From contig NZ_LR656182.1 of the NCBI RefSeq assembly GCF_902168435.1, positions 1 through 64,000 on the forward strand: a stretch of 64,000 nucleotides of DNA, given 5' to 3'. Made by a program: the position numbers and the translations under genes. The notes below the pieces were generated by a model. That model was not told the origin of the DNA, did not search any database, and saw only the letters and a program-made list of their open reading frames with translations. The DNA is from Bacillus marasmi. GTDB lineage: Bacteria > Bacillota > Bacilli > Bacillales > Cytobacillaceae. Shown one piece after another: positions 59,008 through 64,000 of this stretch. How positions within the stretch are numbered: the stretch's first letter is position 1; each line of letters starts with the position of its first letter.

Positions 59008-59224
59008 TATGTATTTTCACCTCGTTAACATTGTAAGCGCCCCGCAGCTAAACGGCAAATTTATCGCAGCATATAATCCTTTACAAGCTTTCTCCATCCT
59101 TATTTTTACATAAACATAAATTTGTGAAAAAGCTTTCATAAACAAGACATAATTACATATAGGAGTAGGCATTAAAATAATAGAAAATAGAGGATGTAGA
59201 TAGATAAATTAGGGAGGTCATCGA

Positions 59225-59635
59225 ATGAGAGGCTATTTATCTTTAATTTTAGGAAGCTTGATTTTGGCGTTTATGTTGGCAGTGCCAGGAAATACTGCAC
59301 AAGCGAAGGTAACTGCTCCAGCAGATGGAGAATGTAATTGTCCTGTTACTTATATTGTTGGAGCAGAAGGAAACAAGTGGGTTTCTGAGTTATTTAAAAG
59401 TGAAGAGTTTAAAACTGTTAAACAGAATTTAACGAAAAACGGATATAAATGGAATGGTGCAGATGAAATGTCCGTTGTTAGAGTGAAGGAAAATTTAGGA
59501 ACACCATTTGATGGAATGATTATGGTGAGTGCTGCATTCATTAATCAGGATGGTGTGAAGGAGTTTGCAGCATTTCTGGCTACCTCAAAGGGCTTTGTGT
59601 TCTTAGATATACAACCTGAAGGTGACGGACATTAA
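59225..59635 (+). CDS. small secreted protein, unknown
   Basis: This 136-residue protein has a signal peptide (1-27, ending AQAK). A GECNCPVTYIVGAEGNKW start and a mixed alpha/beta body (ELFKSEEFKTVKQNLTKNGY, GMIMVSAAFINQDGVKEFAA) follow. There is a single Cys pair (CNC) in the mature protein. I recognise no family. RBS GGGAGG is well spaced before ATG 59225, and a strong terminator follows. Confidence 0.65.
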   Translation: MRGYLSLILGSLILAFMLAVPGNTAQAKVTAPADGECNCPVTYIVGAEGNKWVSELFKSEEFKTVKQNLTKNGYKWNGADEMSVVRVKENLGTPFDGMIMVSAAFINQDGVKEFAAFLATSKGFVFLDIQPEGDGH

Positions 59636-59640
59636 GAAAT

Positions 59641-59679
59641 AAAAAATCGGGCACTCAAAATGAGCTGCCCGATTTTTTT
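59641..59679. terminator. bidirectional terminator
   Basis: AAAAATCGGGCA / TGCCCGATTTTTTT with a 12-base loop lies between convergent genes. Confidence 0.9.
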
Positions 59680-59686
59680 CATTCCA

Positions 59687-61741
59687 TTAAACCTTCGCCA
59701 CATTCACGCGCCCCGAAAAGAACGTCGCCCCGCCGCCCATATCGGCAATCCGGTCTGGCGTTAGCGTATTGACAAGCTGCTTGGTCCCATCGAGGTCCGC
59801 CCACAGTCCTTGTGTCGCGACAACTCCAGGAAGGACGTTTTCACCAACAGACACCTTTAACTCAATTTCCCCACGCTGATTCCAAATCCGGACCATGTCC
59901 TCATTCTCAATACCAGTAGCATTAGCGTCCAAAACATTCATATGGAGCAACGGCTCTTTTTCGAGCTGCTGATGCTTTGAATTATTAGAAAAAGTCGAGT
60001 TTAAGAAATTATGATTTGGTGCTGGGATGAAGCGGAATGGGTAGACCTCCGCGCTTTCGCTGTCACCATCGCTGTCATCCGGTAACGGAATATAAGTTGG
60101 AAGCGGTGGATAACCATCCTGCTTCATTTTTTCGGAATATAGTTCGATTTTGCCGCTTGGCGTTTTTAATTTTCCAGGCAACAATGGCTTGACCTTCGCC
60201 TTCACATATTGATTTTCCAAAAGTGTTTCTAAAGTGATTCCGTCCAAGTACGGATTATCAGAATAGTTTAGTGCCTGACTAATCATTTCAGCTTCGGACT
60301 CAGAAAACTCAGGTTCATCAAAGCCCATGCTAGCTGCGAGGAGGCGGAACACCTCGACATTCGACTTCGCCTCACCGAATGGTGCGACGACTGGCTCTTG
60401 AAGCTGAGCGTAATGATGCCAGTACGAGCAATAAAAGTCCATGTTTTCGAATGAGGAGGTTGCAGGCAGAATGATATCGGCATACTTAGCCGTTTCTGTT
60501 AAAAATAAATCATGAACTACGGTAAATAAGTCATCACGGGCAAGCCCCAGTCTGACTTTATTCCCTTCAGGTGCAACGACTGCAGGGTTAGAGCTATAAA
60601 CATAGAGCGACTTTATAGGAGGGTCAAGGTTGAGCAAGGCTTCGCCGAGCAAATTCATGTTGACCGTCCTCGTGGCTTTATTTTTCAAAAAATCTGGTCG
60701 CTGTAAGGCTTCGGAATTATAGGCTAAATAGCCGGAATTACTCTTCGTTGCCCCACCGCCTTCTTTGATCCATTGCCCAGTTAATGCGGGCAGACAGGAG
60801 ATGGTGCGGATGCACATGCCGCCATTATCGTGATGCTGAGGACCGTTACCGATGCGAATGTAGGATGGTGCCGTTTCGCCATACATTCTCGCCAGTTTGT
60901 AAATATCTGCCACAGGGACACCTGTTATGCCTGCGACGGTTTCAGGGTCGTATTGCTTCACATGCTCGCGTAGCTCCTCATGACCAACTGTGTGCTCTTG
61001 TAAAAAGTCTTCGTCGACTAGCTTTTCGGCAAATAGGATGTGCATCATGCCTAACGCTAGTGCGCTATCTGTTCCTGGTAAAATCGGAATAAACCAGTCG
61101 GCGAACTTACCGGTTTGATTTTTATGAACATCGATTACGACTATCTTGGCGCCGTTATGTTTGCGGGCCTGCTGAGCAAAGGCGATTTGATGCATGTTCG
61201 TGCTTACAGCATTCACACCCCAAAAAATGATGAGCTTGGAATGAACTGTATCCTCGGGATCGATACCGTAAGGGCCACCCATCGTATATTTGTAGCCTTC
61301 AACCCCTGCTTCAGAGCAGATTGTTCGGTCAAGTTTTGTGGCGCCGAGTCGATTGAAGAAGCGACGATCCATCCCTTCAGCGGTAAGATTGCCCATGTTT
61401 CCATAAAAGCTGTAGGGCATAATGCTTTCAGGTCCATTTACTTCTATCAGTTGTTTCCATTTTGAGGTAATCGTGTCAATTGCCTCGTCCCAGCTAATCC
61501 GCTCGAATCGATTCTCACCCTTCTTGCCGCTTCGTTTCATTGGATATTTGAGCCGATTTTCGTCGTTAAGGCGATTTGGCATGTTGCGGACTTTATTACA
61601 TATATTCCCTTTTGTAACAGGATGATTGGGGTCACCCTCAATTTTTACTATTTTTCCAGCTTGTTTATGAATGAGTAAGCCGCATTGATCAGGACAATCA
61701 AGCGAGCAAACTGAATGAAAAATGCCATCTTGAGATTGCAT
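59687..61741 (-). CDS. molybdopterin oxidoreductase, YoaE-like
   Basis: This 684-residue protein of the DMSO reductase superfamily has N-terminal [4Fe-4S] ligands (CSLDCPDQCG and CNKVRN). The Mo-bis-MGD domains include IIFWGVNAVSTNMHQ, RIGNGPQHHDNG and the C-terminal HMNVLDANATGIENEDMVRI cofactor-binding domain. It has no twin-arginine signal, so it is cytoplasmic. Length and features resemble B. subtilis YoaE, whose substrate is unknown. No electron-transfer subunit is adjacent. RBS AAAGGAG precedes ATG 61741. Confidence 0.88.
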   Translation of the reverse strand: MQSQDGIFHSVCSLDCPDQCGLLIHKQAGKIVKIEGDPNHPVTKGNICNKVRNMPNRLNDENRLKYPMKRSGKKGENRFERISWDEAIDTITSKWKQLIEVNGPESIMPYSFYGNMGNLTAEGMDRRFFNRLGATKLDRTICSEAGVEGYKYTMGGPYGIDPEDTVHSKLIIFWGVNAVSTNMHQIAFAQQARKHNGAKIVVIDVHKNQTGKFADWFIPILPGTDSALALGMMHILFAEKLVDEDFLQEHTVGHEELREHVKQYDPETVAGITGVPVADIYKLARMYGETAPSYIRIGNGPQHHDNGGMCIRTISCLPALTGQWIKEGGGATKSNSGYLAYNSEALQRPDFLKNKATRTVNMNLLGEALLNLDPPIKSLYVYSSNPAVVAPEGNKVRLGLARDDLFTVVHDLFLTETAKYADIILPATSSFENMDFYCSYWHHYAQLQEPVVAPFGEAKSNVEVFRLLAASMGFDEPEFSESEAEMISQALNYSDNPYLDGITLETLLENQYVKAKVKPLLPGKLKTPSGKIELYSEKMKQDGYPPLPTYIPLPDDSDGDSESAEVYPFRFIPAPNHNFLNSTFSNNSKHQQLEKEPLLHMNVLDANATGIENEDMVRIWNQRGEIELKVSVGENVLPGVVATQGLWADLDGTKQLVNTLTPDRIADMGGGATFFSGRVNVAKV

Positions 61742-61966
61742 GATTGATTCTCCTTTGCTAGGTCAGCGAGACCGCTGTTGGTTTATTAATACTTTTGTAG
61801 TTTAAGAGAAATTAGTTATTTTTATTATAGAGGTTATGAGGATCGTTTGTCATGTACGTGGAATTTGGAAAAAAATAATTTTTAAATAGCGATCAGGTGG
61901 CGCATAGGGCGAAGAAAAGAAACGGAATATGGTATCATGAAAATAAGAGAAATATTGTATTTCGTT

Positions 61967-62008
61967 GTGTTGAAAAGCGATGATGTCATCAACTTGTAGG
62001 TTCAACAC
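61967..62008 (+). promoter_or_regulatory. nested inverted repeat in the ptuA leader
   Basis: GTGTTGAA (61967) pairs with TTCAACAC (62001), and inside it GATGA-TG-TCATC forms a second dyad. The structure ends 35 bases before the ptuA start, so it could be a leader hairpin or operator of the defence genes. Confidence 0.45.
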
Positions 62009-62043
62009 GGTTTACTTATAAAAGAGCAAAAGAGGTGTTGGCT

Positions 62044-63297
62044 TTGAAGATTACTGAAATTATTTTGGAAAATTTCCGTGGCTTTAAGCAATTGCATTTG
62101 CAGTTTCAAGAGAAGAATGTTGTCTTAGTTGGAACAAATGGAGTTGGTAAATCGACGATTCTAAATGCTGCGATTATTCTACTCTCACGATTTGTTGAGT
62201 CGCTTTCGTTTGGAATTTCCAAAAAAATTAGCCTCAGTGAGACGGATATCAAAAATGGCAAACAAGGATTAAAAATCAAGTGCACGCTTGAGTACAATGG
62301 CAAAGAGCGTCAACTAGAGCTAATTAAAACCTTGGCAGCCAATCAATATAGCAGCTCGAAGCTTACAGTTAATGATTCAACTCAGGATTTAATTGCGTAT
62401 TTACATAAACAACTGGCAGAGGATTGCTGCTTTAATGCGCCGATTTTTGTGAATTATCCTGTTCATCGAACCGTGAAGGATGTTCCGATAAAACTCAAGG
62501 CGAGGAAGGGCTTTGACCCATTTTCGGCCTACCATCATTGCTTTTCAAACGATGTGGATTTCCGGTCGTTTTTTGAATGGTTTTTAGACGAGGCGTATAT
62601 GGAGGAGCTTCGGCAAGGCGCTCCAAACAGGCAGCTGTCCGCAGTTCGAAATGCCATTTATAATTTCTTGCCAGGTTTTTCTGATTTAAAGGTCACAAGG
62701 GGACGGAAAATTAGAGTAACTGTTGTCAAAGGCAACCAGCGATTAGAGATTAGTCAATTATCTAATGGTGAAAAGTGCACTCTAGCAATGGTCGGAGATT
62801 TAGCACGCCGTCTAGCGTTGGCGAATCCAAGTCTAGACAATCCTTTGGAGGGAGAGGGGATTGTCTTAATTGATGAAATTGAGCTTCATCTTCATCCGGC
62901 ATTGCAACGTGATATCATCAACCGATTACAGTCGACGTTTCCGAATATCCAGTTTATTTTATCCACACATTCACCGCAGGTATTAGGTGAAATCAATTCA
63001 GCGCAAATCTTCTTTGTAACACAGCAGGAGGACGGCGAAGACATTCATGTTCGTAGCGTGCCAACGTTATTTGGTAAAGATTCGAATATGATATTGGAAC
63101 AATTTATGGGTGCTGCAGAAAAGAATGAAGAAATAAAGAGTCAATTGGAGAAATTATTCCGATTAATCATGAATGATGCAGAGCTTGATGAGGCGAGGGA
63201 ATTATTAAACCATCTGATGGATATTTTAGGGTGTGATGACCCGACTTTAATAAGAGCGGATATGATTTTAAGAAGAAAAGAGAGCTTGAATTCATGA
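62044..63297 (+). CDS. ptuA: Septu defence ATPase PtuA
   Basis: This protein of about 417 residues is an SMC/OLD-like AAA ATPase with Walker A GTNGVGKST at about 32-40 and the signature SQLSNGEKC. Walker B is GIVLIDEIELHLHP and the D/H-loop is ILSTHSPQVLGE. Together with the HNH gene overlapping by four bases it forms a type I Septu system (PtuA senses or gates, PtuB cuts). TTG 62044 has AGAGG eight bases before; the GTG/TTG codons at 62035 and 62038 overlap the RBS. Confidence 0.88.
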   Translation: MKITEIILENFRGFKQLHLQFQEKNVVLVGTNGVGKSTILNAAIILLSRFVESLSFGISKKISLSETDIKNGKQGLKIKCTLEYNGKERQLELIKTLAANQYSSSKLTVNDSTQDLIAYLHKQLAEDCCFNAPIFVNYPVHRTVKDVPIKLKARKGFDPFSAYHHCFSNDVDFRSFFEWFLDEAYMEELRQGAPNRQLSAVRNAIYNFLPGFSDLKVTRGRKIRVTVVKGNQRLEISQLSNGEKCTLAMVGDLARRLALANPSLDNPLEGEGIVLIDEIELHLHPALQRDIINRLQSTFPNIQFILSTHSPQVLGEINSAQIFFVTQQEDGEDIHVRSVPTLFGKDSNMILEQFMGAAEKNEEIKSQLEKLFRLIMNDAELDEARELLNHLMDILGCDDPTLIRADMILRRKESLNS

Positions 63298-63953
63298 AGC
63301 ATATTCATAAAAAGCCCTCACCAAGCGCTTTTGAAAAATGGAAAAGCTCGATGGGTAATGCAGCAACCTATTCGAGTATTCCACCGTCAATAAAAAGTAT
63401 CGTTCGTGAAAATTTATTAGATGAGCAGTATTGGCTTTGCTGTTATTGTGGGTTGAGTCTAACAAGAAATAATGTTCATATTGAACATTTTCGACCGCAA
63501 TCAAAATTTAAATCTCTGCAATTGGATTATCAGAATTTACATGCCTCCTGTATGGGGAAATTAATTCATCATGAAGCAGAACTTTCGGATTTTTGTGGTC
63601 ATTCCAAGAAGGATTGGTTTGACCCGGTGCTGATGGTATCACCACTTGATCCGAATTGTGAAAGCTATTTTGAGTACGGCTTTGACGGAACGATTCGGGC
63701 CGCTAACCATCATCAAGGTGCTGAAGAGACGATTCATCGCCTTGGTTTGAATACATATTTACCAAGAAAACAAAGGGAGGAGGCAATTAATGCCATCCTC
63801 GACATCATCGATCTCTCAGATACAGATCAAATAAAACTAATGATCCGTTTTCTTGAAACACCTGATGAAACTAATAGACTGCCATCTTTCAGTTATGTAA
63901 TTGCTAGATTACTAAAATCATTACTCATCACTGACTCTGCCGCTTTAACGTAG
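63294..63953 (+). CDS. ptuB: Septu defence HNH nuclease PtuB
   Basis: This 219-residue protein has an HNH core with the zinc knuckle CCYCGLSL, catalytic HIEHFRPQSKF, LDYQNLHASC and the later SPLDPNCESYFEY. It fits the PtuB/TIGR02646 type of HNH nuclease found with PtuA and in retron Ec78. Its ATG overlaps the ptuA stop (ATGA). The last codons (DSAALT) and the stop lie in a family B palindrome, so the extreme C-terminus may be altered. No reverse transcriptase or msr-msd is seen in the 2 kb upstream. Confidence 0.9.
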   Translation: MKHIHKKPSPSAFEKWKSSMGNAATYSSIPPSIKSIVRENLLDEQYWLCCYCGLSLTRNNVHIEHFRPQSKFKSLQLDYQNLHASCMGKLIHHEAELSDFCGHSKKDWFDPVLMVSPLDPNCESYFEYGFDGTIRAANHHQGAEETIHRLGLNTYLPRKQREEAINAILDIIDLSDTDQIKLMIRFLETPDETNRLPSFSYVIARLLKSLLITDSAALT

Positions 63954-64000
63954 TGGGGGACAGTCCCCCGCTGCGCTAAAGCGCAAAAGCGCGGGGGACT
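63942..64000. repeat. family B palindrome at the window edge (incomplete)
   Basis: CCGCTTTAACGTAGTGGGGG-ACAGT-CCCCCGCTGCGCTAAAGCG is followed by the beginning of another core GCGCGGGGGACT that runs off the window. It overlaps the ptuB stop codon. Confidence 0.85.

Noticed and set aside
61742-62034. Retron msr-msd upstream of the HNH/ATPase pair
   Set aside because: No reverse transcriptase gene and no typical msr-msd fold; the PtuA/PtuB pair also occurs without retrons.
1-64000. tRNA, rRNA, integrase or prophage boundaries
   Set aside because: No cloverleaf, rRNA segment or integrase was recognised; the single phage-type small gene at 20695 is isolated.

Overview
The window reads as chromosomal DNA of an endospore-forming member of the Bacillaceae. 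Supporting signs are low-to-moderate GC, strong AGGAGG-type ribosome binding sites with many TTG/GTG starts, a GerAB-type germination permease, B. subtilis-type SdhC/SdhA/SdhB, class D sortase with LPxTA substrates, Fur boxes and SinR-like palindromes. The species cannot be fixed from sequence alone. No tRNA, rRNA, CRISPR array or complete prophage was seen.

Region 1 (1-17 kb) is a cyclic-di-GMP signalling neighbourhood: two paralogous HD-GYP proteins (213, 15720), a GGDEF diguanylate cyclase (9751) and a PilZ protein (14746). They are interleaved with a YitT-type membrane protein, a soluble chemoreceptor, a TIM-barrel epimerase-like protein, a class D sortase with an LPNTA substrate (7049-8388), an LCP ligase, an orphan acetolactate synthase and a membrane protein carrying twenty 12-residue Cys repeats. 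About 16 copies of a REP-like repeat, all in one orientation, pepper this region around a single REP-associated tyrosine transposase (RAYT, 4516). Several copies run into coding sequences and encode protein termini.

Region 2 (16.8-19.3 kb) holds two long and one shorter (1.4 kb) copies of a structured non-coding RNA candidate. The copies have covarying hairpins, a CUCUCU segment and an intrinsic terminator. Two have promoters with three 11-bp direct repeats. Small genes lie between them.

Region 3 (19-40 kb) is mostly housekeeping and accessory genes: HprK-like kinase, DUF4015 glycosidase-like protein, NERD protein, galE, feoA/feoB plus a Cys-rich partner with Fur boxes, a GH73-like glucosaminidase, a VTT-domain protein, a GerAB permease and small lipoproteins. 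It contains three arrays built on one 52-bp period, made of hairpins whose arm sequence changes in blocks while period and loop stay constant.

Region 4 (40-52 kb) looks like a C4-dicarboxylate/fumarate module: a YcbA/YcbB-like two-component pair, a Dcu transporter, aspartase, sdhCAB (succinate dehydrogenase or fumarate reductase), a Crp/Fnr regulator and a c551-type lipoprotein cytochrome (a second lies at 38.7 kb). A second family of perfect palindromes sits at gene ends here and recurs at the right edge of the window.

Region 5 (52.6-56.9 kb) is the best candidate for an undescribed system: an LPNTA wall-anchored Gln-rich protein, a secreted protein of about twelve 41-42-residue Gln/Asn/Gly repeats, and a third small secreted Gln-rich protein, with SinR-like operators before the first two. 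It may encode an anchored extracellular fibre or matrix. Region 6 (57-64 kb) has a dicarboxylate symporter, a Nudix hydrolase, a molybdopterin oxidoreductase and a two-gene Septu (PtuA/PtuB) anti-phage system ending in a palindrome at the window edge.
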